Source of the DNA: UBA5704 sp036380715
Lineage (GTDB): Bacteria; Acidobacteriota; Thermoanaerobaculia; Multivoradales; UBA5704
Direction of reading: 5' to 3'
Assembly (NCBI GenBank): GCA_036380715.1
Contig: DASVEF010000363.1
Location: forward strand, 1 to 64,000
Length of the DNA: 64,000 bases
Part shown: positions 36,201 to 44,361 of the stretch, piece by piece
Numbering within the stretch: the stretch's first letter is position 1
How the letters are laid out: each line of letters opens with the position of its first letter
Made by a program: the position numbers and the translations under genes
The notes under the pieces: model-generated
Told to the model about the DNA's origin: nothing
Database searches by the model: none
The model's input: the letters and a program-made list of their open reading frames with translations, nothing else

Positions 36201-39200
36201 AGGTGTACATGACATAGGCCGGCAGCGCCGGGTCGGCCGTCACGGCCGGACGGGACGCGTCGCTCCCGTCGAGGCCGGTCTCTGCGGAGAGGAGCAGGCG
36301 GGCGCCGCTGTCCTCCAGCACGAAATCGGTCCTCTCCCGCGGCCAGGCGGGATCGAGCGGCACGTAGGCAGCTCCGGCCTTGAGGACCGCGAGCAGCGCC
36401 ACGATCATCTCCGCGGAGCGCTCGAAGCGGAGCGCGATCCGGTCGCCCGGGAGCACGCCCCTGGCGAGCAGATAGCGCGCCAGGCGATTGGCCCGCTCGT
36501 CGAGATCGCGATAGGTCAGCGACTCCTCTTCGAAGGTCACCGCCGTCGCGTCAGGCGTCCGGTCCGCCTGAGCCTCGAAGCGGTGGTGCAGGCAGCGCAG
36601 TCTCTGGAGGGGCACCGTAAGGGGTTCCGGCGGTCCTTCGTTCCATTCGACCAGGAGCTGATGCCGCTGCCCTTCGGTCAGGAGCGGCAGCTCGGAGAGG
36701 CGAAGACCGGGGCGCTCCGCCCAGGCGCAGAGCAGGGTGGCGAAGGCCTCCGCGAGGAGGGCGATGATCGTGGAGTCGAACTGGTCCGTGTCGTAGACCC
36801 AACTCGTCCGGAACCCCTCGGGGGTGTCGCGCAGGTTGACCACGAGGTCGAACTTCGCCGTGCCCTGGGGCAGCTCGACCTTTTCGAGGACAAGGCCGGG
36901 CAGCTCGAGCGGCGGCATGGAGAGCCCCAGGTACTGGACCAGCACCCGCAGCAGCGGCGGCCGGTGAGGGTCCCGCGGCATCCCGAGCTCGTCGACCACC
37001 ATCTCGAAGGGGAGCGTCTGGTGGCTGAACGCCTCCAGCGCGGTCCGCCGCACGCGGGCCAGCAGCTCATGGCCGTCCGGGTCGCCCCCCAGGTCGGTGC
37101 GCAGGACCAGGATGTTGACGAAGAAGCCGATCAGGTCGCGCAGCTCGGGGCGGTCCCGCCCGGTGACGGTGGTGCCCACGACCACGTCGTCCACGCCGGT
37201 GATGCGCGCGAGCAGCGCCAGGAACGGGGCGAGGAGCACGGTGAACGGGGTCGCGTGATCCTCCCGGACCAGACGCTGGAGGTGGGAGGCCGCGCTGGCG
37301 GGGAGCGCCCGGTCGAGCGTGGCGCCACGGAAGCTCGGGGCGGAGCGGCGCGGCCGGTCGATAGGGAGGTCGGGCGGCTGCGCGCCGGCGAGCCGCTCCC
37401 GCCAGAAGGCGATCTCGCGCTCCAGCGACTCTCCCTGGAAGGTTTCGCGCTGCTCCGCGGCGAAGTCCGCGTACTGGAGCGGGAGCTCGGGCAGCAACGC
37501 GGGACGGCCGGCCGACCGCGTCGCGTAGTGTGCTCCGAGCTCGCCGATGGCGACGCCGACCGACCAGGCGTCGCTCGCGATGTGGTGCACGGTGAGCAGG
37601 AGCAGGTGCTCCTCGCTCCCCAGGAGGAAGAGCCGGGCGCGCAGGAGCGGCGGGCGCTCGAGGTCGAACGGCAGGCGGGCTTCCTCGCGCTCCAGCCTCT
37701 CTTCCTCCTCCGTCCTTGCGGGGAGCGGCAGGGCCGAGAGGTCGACGACCGGCAGCGGCAGCGGACTGGCCGGCTCGACCCACTGCATCGGTTGGCCGCC
37801 GTGGATCTCCAGACGGGTGCGCAGCGCCTCATGGCGGCGGACGATCTCGGAGAGCGCACCCTGGAGCGCCGGGACGTCGAGGCGGCCGCGCAGGCGGAGC
37901 CCGGCCGGCATGTTGTAGGCGTTCAGCCCCGGATTGAGCTGCTGGAGGACCCAAAGGCGCTGCTGCGCGAAGGACAGGGGGACCGGCCCTTCGTGGGAGC
38001 GGGCCGGCCGCGAGACCTCTCTCTGGGCGGCACGGACGAGCTCGGCGGCGCCGGCCACGGTCGACGATGCGAACAGCCGGGGCACAGACAGTTGGACGCC
38101 GAGAACCTCGCGGACCCGGGTCGCCAGGCGGAACACGGAGAGCGAGTGCCCACCCAGGTCGAAGAGGCTGTCCTCCAGGCCGACCTGCTCGACGTCCAGC
38201 ACCTCCTGGAACAGGCCGGCCAGCTCCAGCTCGAGGGACCCCGGAGGAGGCGGCTCCACGGCACTCCGGGTCTTCTCCGGCCCCGGCAGGGCACGGCGGT
38301 CGACCTTGCCGCCCGGCGTGCGTGGCAGGGCGTCGAGCACCAGGAGGGCGGAAGGCACCATGGGATCCGGCAGCCTCTCGCGGAGAAACTGCCGCAGCTC
38401 CCGCGGGTCCGGGATCCGGTCGCCGGAGGGGACCACCCAGGCCACCAGCCGCTTCTCGCCCCATCGGTCTTCGCGGACTCCCACCGTGGCCTCGCGCACC
38501 TCCGGATGAGCGAGCAGGTGCGCCTCGATCTCGCCCGGCTCGACGCGGAAACCGCGGAGCTTGACCTGCTGGTCGGCCCGGCCGAGGAAATCGATCCGCC
38601 CATCCGGCAGCCAGCGCCCGAGGTCGCCCGTGCGGTAGAGACGGCCGCCCGGCTCGCCGCCGAAGGGGTCGGGACGGAAGCGGTCGGCGGTCAGCTCCGG
38701 GCGGCGCCAGTAGCCGCGGGCGAGCCCCTCGCCGCCGATCCAGATCTCTCCCCGCGCTCCGGCGGGTAGGGGCTGGAGGCGCGCGTCGAGCAGATGGACC
38801 CTGTAGCCTGGCAGCGGCCGGCCGAGGCTCGGGCGCTCGCCCACGATCGGTCCCGCGGCCGTGCCGATCGTGGCCTCGGTCGGTCCGTAGACGTTGTAGA
38901 AACGGATCAAAGGGTGAGCCGCGAGGCGTTTCCAGAGCCCGGCGGAGATGGCCTCCCCTCCGACCAGGGCCAGACGCGGAGCCCACCAGCCCGCGGCCTC
39001 TGTGGCTTCAAGCCACAGCGGGAGCTGGCTCGGGGCCGAGTCGATCCCGTCCGGAGCGTTCTCGCGCAGGTGGTCCGCCATGGCCTCGCCGCCGGCGCGC
39101 ACCGTTTCCGGGACCAGGCAGAGGGTGTGGCCCCAGGCGAGCTGCACGATCTGCTCGAACGAGGCGTCGAACGAGAGGGAGAGGTGCAGGCTCAGCCGTA

Positions 39201-42200
39201 GCGCGGGCTCGCGGAGCTCGGGGACCGCGAGCCGCAGGGCGCGGCCGAAGGCGATCAGAGACCGGTGGCGGACCGCCACCCCCTTGGGTTGTCCGGTCGA
39301 ACCGGACGTGTAGATGATGTAGGCGAGCTGGTCGGGTCCCGGACCGGCGGAGAGCCGCTCGCCCCTCGCTCCGGCGAGGTCCTGGTCGAGAGCCAGGGCG
39401 GCCGTCCCTCCCAGCCGCTCGCGCAGCCGCGACTCGGTGAGCACGAGGGCCGGAGCGGCGTCCTCCAGGAGGAAGGCCAGGCGCTCCCGGGGCAGGGCCG
39501 GATCCAGGGGCACGTAGACGCCTCCGGCCTTCAGGATGCCCAGCAGGGCGGCGATGGCCTCGGGCGAACGCTCCAGGAAGACCCCGACCCGCTCCTCCGG
39601 CCCCACCCCCAGCCTGCGCAGCCGATCGGCGATCCGGTTCGTCCACCGGTCGAGCTCCCGATAGCTCAGCGCGACGGAGCCGGAAACCACGGCCAGAGCC
39701 TCGGGCGTCCGGTCCGCCTGCGTTTCGAACAGGGAGGGGAAGGTCGTGGCGCCCTCTTCCACCTCTTTCTCCACCGGAATCTCGGCCCTGCTCCACTCCG
39801 CGAGGATCTGCCGGCGCTCGGCCTCGCCAAGGAGGGACAGCTCCGCGACCGGGCGGTCCGGGCTCGCCGCCATCTCCACGAGCAACCTGTCGAGACCGGC
39901 CGCCAGCCGGCGGACGGTCGGCTCGGCGTACAGGCCGGTACGGTAGCGGATCGACCCCACGGCCCCGTCCTCCCTCTCGGTCAGCGAGAGGATCAGGTCG
40001 AACTGGGTCGTCCCGTTGTCCACGTCGACGCGGCTTACCTCCAGGCCGGAGAGCCGCGGCTCCTCCCGCGGCGCGTTCTGCAGGGTGAAGACCACCTGGA
40101 AGAGCGGCGAGGTGCGCGCGTCGCGCTCCGGGTTGAGCGCCTCGACCAGCCTTTCGAAAGGGAGGTCCTGGTGCGCGAAGGCGCCGAGCGCCGCCTCCCG
40201 CACTCGTCCCAGCAGGCCGCGGACCGGCGGCGTGTCTCCGAGGTCTGTCCGGATCACCAGGGTGTTGACGAAGAAGCCGATCAGGCCTTCGATCTCCAGG
40301 CGGTTGCGCCCGGCCACCGGGGTGCCGGCGCAGACGGTCTCTTCGCCCGACCAGCGGGAGAGCAGGGCCTGGAACGCGGCGAGCAGGGTCATGTAGAGGG
40401 TCGCCCCGACGGTGCGGCCGAGGCTCCGCAGCTCCTCGATCCGCTCGGCCGGAATCCACAGCGGGACACTGGCGCCGGCGGGGCTCTCCCGGTCCGGAGG
40501 CGGATAGTCGGTCGGCAGGTCGAGGAAGCGCGGAGCGGAGGCGAGCCGCTCGACCCAGTACCGGAGCTGTTCCTCCAGTGCCTCGCCGCGGAGCTGCTCG
40601 CGCTGCCAGATCGCGTAGTCCGCATACTGGACGGCCGGTTCGGCGAGAGGCGAGGGCTCCCCCCGCGAGAAGGCTCCGTAGAGGACCGACAGCTCGCGCA
40701 GGAAGATGGCCGCCGACCAGCCGTCGCTCACCAGGTGGTGCACGGTCAGGAACAGCGTGTGCTCCTCCGGTTCCAGCCGCAGGAGGCGGAGGCGCAGCAG
40801 CGGACCGCGCTCCAGGTCGAAGGGACGCCGGGCCTCTTCGCCGCCGATCCGCCGCGCCTCGCGCTCCCGCTCCGCCGACGCCAGAGTCGAGAGGTCGATC
40901 TCCGGCAGGAGGACCGGAGCGGGGGGATTGACCGCCTGGACCGGCTCGCCGTCCAGGGCCACGAACCGGGTGCGGAGCGATTCGTGACGCCGGACGATCT
41001 CGGACAGCGCGCCCGCCAGGGCCGCGGCATCCAGAAGGCCGCGCAGATGGAGCCCGGCCGGGACGTGGTAGGCGGTCAGCTCGGGAGTGAGCTGGTGCAG
41101 AACCCAGAGGCGCCGCTGCGCGAAGGAGAGAGGGACGGCGCCGTACCGGGGTACGCGTCGGATCGGTGGCAGCGGCGGAGCGCTCCGGCCGAGATCCCGC
41201 ACGGCGTCTGCCAGCTCGGCGACCGTGGGGCTCTCGAACAGCCGCCGCACCGGGAGCTCCACGCCGAAGGTGGCGCGGACGCGGGAGGCCAGCCGGGCGG
41301 CGAGCAGCGAGTGCCCCCCCAGCTCGAAGAAGCTGTCGCGCAACCCGACCCGCTCGATATCCAGCACCTCCCGGAAGAGATCGATCAACCCCATTTCGAG
41401 AGGATCGGGAGGCATGGCCGGCTCCGCGCCGGCACTCTCCCACCGGGGCTCCGGCAGGACGCGGCGGTCGAGCTTGCCGCTCGGCGTGCGCGGCAGAACG
41501 GCGAGCACTTCGATCGCGGCTGGCACCATGGGCTCGGGCAGGCGCTCTCTCAGCCAGCGCCGCAGCTCGCGAGGCTCTGGAGTGTGCCCCTCGGCAGGGG
41601 TCACCCAGGCGACCAGCCGCCGCCCTCCGTCGCGGACGCCGGCCGCGGCTTCCCGTACCTGCGGATGCCCGAGCAGGCAGGCTTCGACCTCCGCCGGCTC
41701 GACGCGGAACCCGCGGAGCTTGACCTGCTGGTCGGCCCGTCCGAGGAAACCGATCCGCCCGTCCGGCAGCCAGCGCCCCAGATCGCCGGTCCGGTACAGG
41801 CGCGCGCCAAGCCTCCCAAAGGGGTCGGGCCGGAAGCGGTCGACCGTCAGGTCCGGCCGGCGCCAGTAGCCGCGCGCCAGGCCCTCGCCGCCGATCCACA
41901 CCTCGCCGCGCGCCCCGGCAGGCACGGGCTGGAGCCACGCGTCCAGCAGGTGGACCCGATAGCCCGGCAGGGGCCGGCCCAGGCTCGGCTCGCTCCCTTC
42001 GACGAGGACCGCCGTGGCGTCGACCGTGCACTCGGTCGGGCCGTAGACGTCGTAGAAGCGGGTCCGCGGATGCTCCGCCAGAGTCTTCCACCGCGCCGGC
42101 GGGATCTCCTCTCCGCCCACCAGCACGAACCGTGGCGGCCGGCCGGAAGCCTCGAAGGCGGGGAGCAGCACCTCGAGCTGGCTCGGCGTGCAGTCGAAGC

Positions 42201-44361
42201 CGTCGAGACCGCTGTCGCGCAGAAAAGCCGCCATGGCTCCGCTGTCGTGCCGCGCCTCCTTGGGGACGAGGTGGAGCGCATGCCCCGCGGCGAGCTGCGC
42301 GATCTGCTGGAGCGAGGCGTCGAACGCGAACGAGGCGTTGAGGCTCAGCCGCAGCGGCTCCTCGGAACGCAGCTCGGGCACGGCGCGCCGCAGGCCGCGC
42401 GCGAACGCCGCCAAGGCCCCATGGGAGACGAGCGTCCCCTTGGGCCGCCCGGTCGAGCCCGAGGTGTAGATGACATAGGCGAGGCTGTCCGGCGGAGGGA
42501 CGTACCCGGTCCGCTCCTCGCTCTCCCCAGCGAGATCTTCGTTCCGCCATCCGGTCACCACCACCGCGGGCTCGGCGTCCTCCAGCAGCGAGGCCAGGCG
42601 CTGTTCCGGCCAGGCGGGATCGAGCGGCACGTAGGCCCCGCCCGCCTTCATCACGCCGAGGACGGCCGCGATCAGGTCCACCGAGCGCTCCAGGCGGAGC
42701 GCCACCCGGGCCTCCGGCCCTGCTCCGAGCCTGCGCAGATGGCGGGCCACGCGGCTCGCCCTCCGGTCTAGCTCCCGGTAGCTCAGCGCGGCGGAGCCGG
42801 CGATCACGGCCAAGGCCTCGGGCGTCCTGTCCGCCTGGGCTTCGAACATCTCCACGAAGGTCTCCGCCGGCCCGGAGAGATCCACGCCGGCCCACTCCCC
42901 GAGGATCTGCTGCCGCTCCGCCTTGGAGAGCAGTGAGACTTCCGACATCGGCCGCCCGGGCTCCGCCGCCAGCCGCTCGGCCAGCCTGCGGAAGCCGTCA
43001 GCCATCCGCAGCGCCGCTGTCCGCGAGAAGAGGCGGCCGTCGTACTCCAGGTCGCCCACGATTCCCTCCTCTCCCTCGGTCAAGACCAGGGAGAGCTCGA
43101 AGCGCGCCGTCCCGTTGCGGACGGGGTATGGGCTGAGGTCCAGGCCGGGCAACTCGACCGTGGGGAGCGGCGCGTTCTGCAGGGCGAGCAGGACCGGCAC
43201 GAGCGGGGTGTGCCCGGGCCTGCGCTCCGGCCGCAGCTCCTCGACCAGCCTCTCGAAAGGGAGGTCCTGATGCGACAGGGCGTCGAGCGACTCCCGCTTC
43301 GCCCGGGAGACCAGCTCCGTGAACGACGGATCGCCGGAGAGGTCGGCGCGGAGGACCAGAATGTTGACGAAGAAGCCGATCAGCCCCTCGATCTCCGGCC
43401 GGCTCCGGTTGGCCACGGGGGTACCGACGCCGAGCTCCCGCTGGCCGGACCAGCGGGACAGCAGGGCGGCGAAAACGGCGAGCAGGACCGTGAACAGGGA
43501 GGCCCCCTCGGCGCGGCCGACCATCCGCAGGCGCTCGGCCAGAAGCGGGGGGACCGCGACCGGCACGGCTCCGCCGTACGGTCCAGCCTCTTCCGGAAGG
43601 GCGGAGTCGCGCGGGAGCCGCAGCTCCGGGAGATCCGCGAGGCGGCCCCGCCAGTGCTCGATCTCGCGCGCCAGGACCTCTCCCTGGAGACGGCCGCGCT
43701 GCCAGGACGCGAAGTCGGCGTACTGGAGCGGCAGCGGCGAGAGAGGCGAGGGGCGGCCAGCGGCGAAGGCGCCGTAGAGCGACGACAGCTCGCGAAGGAG
43801 GACGCCGATCGACCAGCCGTCGGAGACGATGTGATGCATCGTGACGAAGAGGACCGCTTCGGTGTCCCCATTGCGCACCAGGAGGGTGCGCAGCAGAGAG
43901 TCGCGGGCGAGGTCAAACGGCCGCCGGGCCTCCTCGACGGCCAGCCGGAACACCTCGGCCTCGCGCCGTCCGGCCGGGAGGCCCCGCAGGTCGAGGACGG
44001 GCAGGAGCCGCGGCAGGGAGAGGGAGACGACCTGCCACGGACGGCCGTCCACGGCCAGGAAGTTGGCACGCAGGACCTCGTGGCGCCCGGCCACCTCCTC
44101 CAGGCTCCGCGCCAGCGCGCCGATCTCCAAGGGGCCGTGCAGCCGGACCGCGCCGTGGATGTTGTACGCCGGGTCGCCGGGAGCGAGCTGGTCGAGGAAC
44201 CAGAGGCGCTGCTGAGCGAAGGAGAGCGGCCACGACTTCCGGTCCGCGCGGGCTGCGATGGTCTGTGGGACGGCGGCGCTCCGCTCGCGGCGGAGCAGCA
44301 GCTCCAGGGCGGCCCGCTGCTCGGGCGAAAGCCCGGAGAGCGAGTCGTCGAGAGAGGTCAC
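33208..44361 (-). CDS. NRPS, three modules with terminal sulfotransferase and thioesterase
   Basis: 3717 aa: C-A-T, C-A-T, C-A-T-ST-TE. C cores near 176 (HHIVSDGWS), 1206 (HHLVSDGWS) and 2256 (HHIASDAWS, final Gly replaced by Ala). A cores (YTSGSTG) near 634, 1682 and 2717; T serines in LGGHS (~1012, ~2065) and LGGNS (~3103). By-eye ten-residue codes: DAQDLGVVDK (Gln), DAEDLGVIGK (uncertain) and DFWNIGMVHK (Thr). The ST (~3195-3465) has the PAPS loop LSPPRSGTTLLRVML and RYLHLVRHPQAVIRSF. The TE (~3490-3717) has GGWSFGG and GTHHS. No epimerisation domain. The gene starts with GTG overlapping the upstream NRPS by 4 bases, and an N-terminal helix (LSPEQRAALELLLRRE) could dock. Confidence 0.95.
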   Translation of the reverse strand: MTSLDDSLSGLSPEQRAALELLLRRERSAAVPQTIAARADRKSWPLSFAQQRLWFLDQLAPGDPAYNIHGAVRLHGPLEIGALARSLEEVAGRHEVLRANFLAVDGRPWQVVSLSLPRLLPVLDLRGLPAGRREAEVFRLAVEEARRPFDLARDSLLRTLLVRNGDTEAVLFVTMHHIVSDGWSIGVLLRELSSLYGAFAAGRPSPLSPLPLQYADFASWQRGRLQGEVLAREIEHWRGRLADLPELRLPRDSALPEEAGPYGGAVPVAVPPLLAERLRMVGRAEGASLFTVLLAVFAALLSRWSGQRELGVGTPVANRSRPEIEGLIGFFVNILVLRADLSGDPSFTELVSRAKRESLDALSHQDLPFERLVEELRPERRPGHTPLVPVLLALQNAPLPTVELPGLDLSPYPVRNGTARFELSLVLTEGEEGIVGDLEYDGRLFSRTAALRMADGFRRLAERLAAEPGRPMSEVSLLSKAERQQILGEWAGVDLSGPAETFVEMFEAQADRTPEALAVIAGSAALSYRELDRRASRVARHLRRLGAGPEARVALRLERSVDLIAAVLGVMKAGGAYVPLDPAWPEQRLASLLEDAEPAVVVTGWRNEDLAGESEERTGYVPPPDSLAYVIYTSGSTGRPKGTLVSHGALAAFARGLRRAVPELRSEEPLRLSLNASFAFDASLQQIAQLAAGHALHLVPKEARHDSGAMAAFLRDSGLDGFDCTPSQLEVLLPAFEASGRPPRFVLVGGEEIPPARWKTLAEHPRTRFYDVYGPTECTVDATAVLVEGSEPSLGRPLPGYRVHLLDAWLQPVPAGARGEVWIGGEGLARGYWRRPDLTVDRFRPDPFGRLGARLYRTGDLGRWLPDGRIGFLGRADQQVKLRGFRVEPAEVEACLLGHPQVREAAAGVRDGGRRLVAWVTPAEGHTPEPRELRRWLRERLPEPMVPAAIEVLAVLPRTPSGKLDRRVLPEPRWESAGAEPAMPPDPLEMGLIDLFREVLDIERVGLRDSFFELGGHSLLAARLASRVRATFGVELPVRRLFESPTVAELADAVRDLGRSAPPLPPIRRVPRYGAVPLSFAQRRLWVLHQLTPELTAYHVPAGLHLRGLLDAAALAGALSEIVRRHESLRTRFVALDGEPVQAVNPPAPVLLPEIDLSTLASAEREREARRIGGEEARRPFDLERGPLLRLRLLRLEPEEHTLFLTVHHLVSDGWSAAIFLRELSVLYGAFSRGEPSPLAEPAVQYADYAIWQREQLRGEALEEQLRYWVERLASAPRFLDLPTDYPPPDRESPAGASVPLWIPAERIEELRSLGRTVGATLYMTLLAAFQALLSRWSGEETVCAGTPVAGRNRLEIEGLIGFFVNTLVIRTDLGDTPPVRGLLGRVREAALGAFAHQDLPFERLVEALNPERDARTSPLFQVVFTLQNAPREEPRLSGLEVSRVDVDNGTTQFDLILSLTEREDGAVGSIRYRTGLYAEPTVRRLAAGLDRLLVEMAASPDRPVAELSLLGEAERRQILAEWSRAEIPVEKEVEEGATTFPSLFETQADRTPEALAVVSGSVALSYRELDRWTNRIADRLRRLGVGPEERVGVFLERSPEAIAALLGILKAGGVYVPLDPALPRERLAFLLEDAAPALVLTESRLRERLGGTAALALDQDLAGARGERLSAGPGPDQLAYIIYTSGSTGQPKGVAVRHRSLIAFGRALRLAVPELREPALRLSLHLSLSFDASFEQIVQLAWGHTLCLVPETVRAGGEAMADHLRENAPDGIDSAPSQLPLWLEATEAAGWWAPRLALVGGEAISAGLWKRLAAHPLIRFYNVYGPTEATIGTAAGPIVGERPSLGRPLPGYRVHLLDARLQPLPAGARGEIWIGGEGLARGYWRRPELTADRFRPDPFGGEPGGRLYRTGDLGRWLPDGRIDFLGRADQQVKLRGFRVEPGEIEAHLLAHPEVREATVGVREDRWGEKRLVAWVVPSGDRIPDPRELRQFLRERLPDPMVPSALLVLDALPRTPGGKVDRRALPGPEKTRSAVEPPPPGSLELELAGLFQEVLDVEQVGLEDSLFDLGGHSLSVFRLATRVREVLGVQLSVPRLFASSTVAGAAELVRAAQREVSRPARSHEGPVPLSFAQQRLWVLQQLNPGLNAYNMPAGLRLRGRLDVPALQGALSEIVRRHEALRTRLEIHGGQPMQWVEPASPLPLPVVDLSALPLPARTEEEERLEREEARLPFDLERPPLLRARLFLLGSEEHLLLLTVHHIASDAWSVGVAIGELGAHYATRSAGRPALLPELPLQYADFAAEQRETFQGESLEREIAFWRERLAGAQPPDLPIDRPRRSAPSFRGATLDRALPASAASHLQRLVREDHATPFTVLLAPFLALLARITGVDDVVVGTTVTGRDRPELRDLIGFFVNILVLRTDLGGDPDGHELLARVRRTALEAFSHQTLPFEMVVDELGMPRDPHRPPLLRVLVQYLGLSMPPLELPGLVLEKVELPQGTAKFDLVVNLRDTPEGFRTSWVYDTDQFDSTIIALLAEAFATLLCAWAERPGLRLSELPLLTEGQRHQLLVEWNEGPPEPLTVPLQRLRCLHHRFEAQADRTPDATAVTFEEESLTYRDLDERANRLARYLLARGVLPGDRIALRFERSAEMIVALLAVLKAGAAYVPLDPAWPRERTDFVLEDSGARLLLSAETGLDGSDASRPAVTADPALPAYVMYTSGSTGRPKGVVVSHANVDRLLGATHPWLGAGPEDVWTLFHSYAFDFSVWEIWGALAFGGRLVVVPYGVSRSPEDFYRLLAEERVTVLNQTPSAFRQLLWVEEPAPLDLSLRLVIFGGEALEPASLRPWAERHGLGRPRLVNMYGITETTVHVTWRPLAAEDLERGSRIGRPIPDLTLHLLDRGLMPQPVGVPGEICVGGAGLAQGYLGRPDLTAGRFVPDPFSSEPGARLYRSGDLARRLPDGDLEYLGRIDHQVKVRGFRIEPGEIEAALTSHPAVREAVVVAREDGPGGERRLVAYVRGDGAPDLRAWLVERLPDPMIPAAFVFLEALPLTANGKVDRAALPAPEGVPARRPSVAPRTSLEQYLAELFQQVLGIGEIGVEDDFFALGGNSITGAILIHRLQETLGEIVHVVAIFDCPTVASLAAYVAEQHPRAARRLWGEAADEEDREEAPAGPAEVEAMRRLIVAGRTEGDAPSFEELRNPPALFVLSPPRSGTTLLRVMLGAHPSLFAPPELELLSFRTLAGRRAAFQGRDSFWLEGVIRAVMEARGCGAEEAERIVAEAERAGWTTRRFYRELQGWIGPRTLVDKTPSYALDPEVLRRAEEGFESARYLHLVRHPQAVIRSFEEARLDQVFFRRPHPFTRRQLAELVWTVSHQNILGFLAGAPEERKHAVRFEELVREPARVLSGICDFLGLEYRPEMADPYQPGAARMVDGPHAVSRPLGDVKLLAHGKVDAAVAERWREAGGSPLGSPASEVAVRLGYAAAPSSGALVLLRKGSPDRRPFFCVHPGTGGVFAYRDLARRLGGGIPFYGIQATGLLDAEEPLRDIGAMAERYLEEIRSVQPRGPWRLGGWSFGGLVALEMARRLREKGEEVEALVLIDPTDPRVPSLETETPGEEALLESVRRRGAPEAGLSDVGQGVRVFQANLDALRAYRLTPYDGPLTVFEAADRPPGAGSWRDLAPDVRTLPGTHHSILAPPGVEELARGLREVLEG

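Noticed and set aside
33418..38769. Plus-strand open frame of 1783 codons across the NRPS
   Set aside because: It is antisense to clear C-A-T domains, Arg/Pro/Gly-rich and without any domain; it is a shadow of high GC third positions. The same holds for long plus frames at 39265-42771, 43210-45078, 44265-46292, 46326-50162 and 50214-52397.
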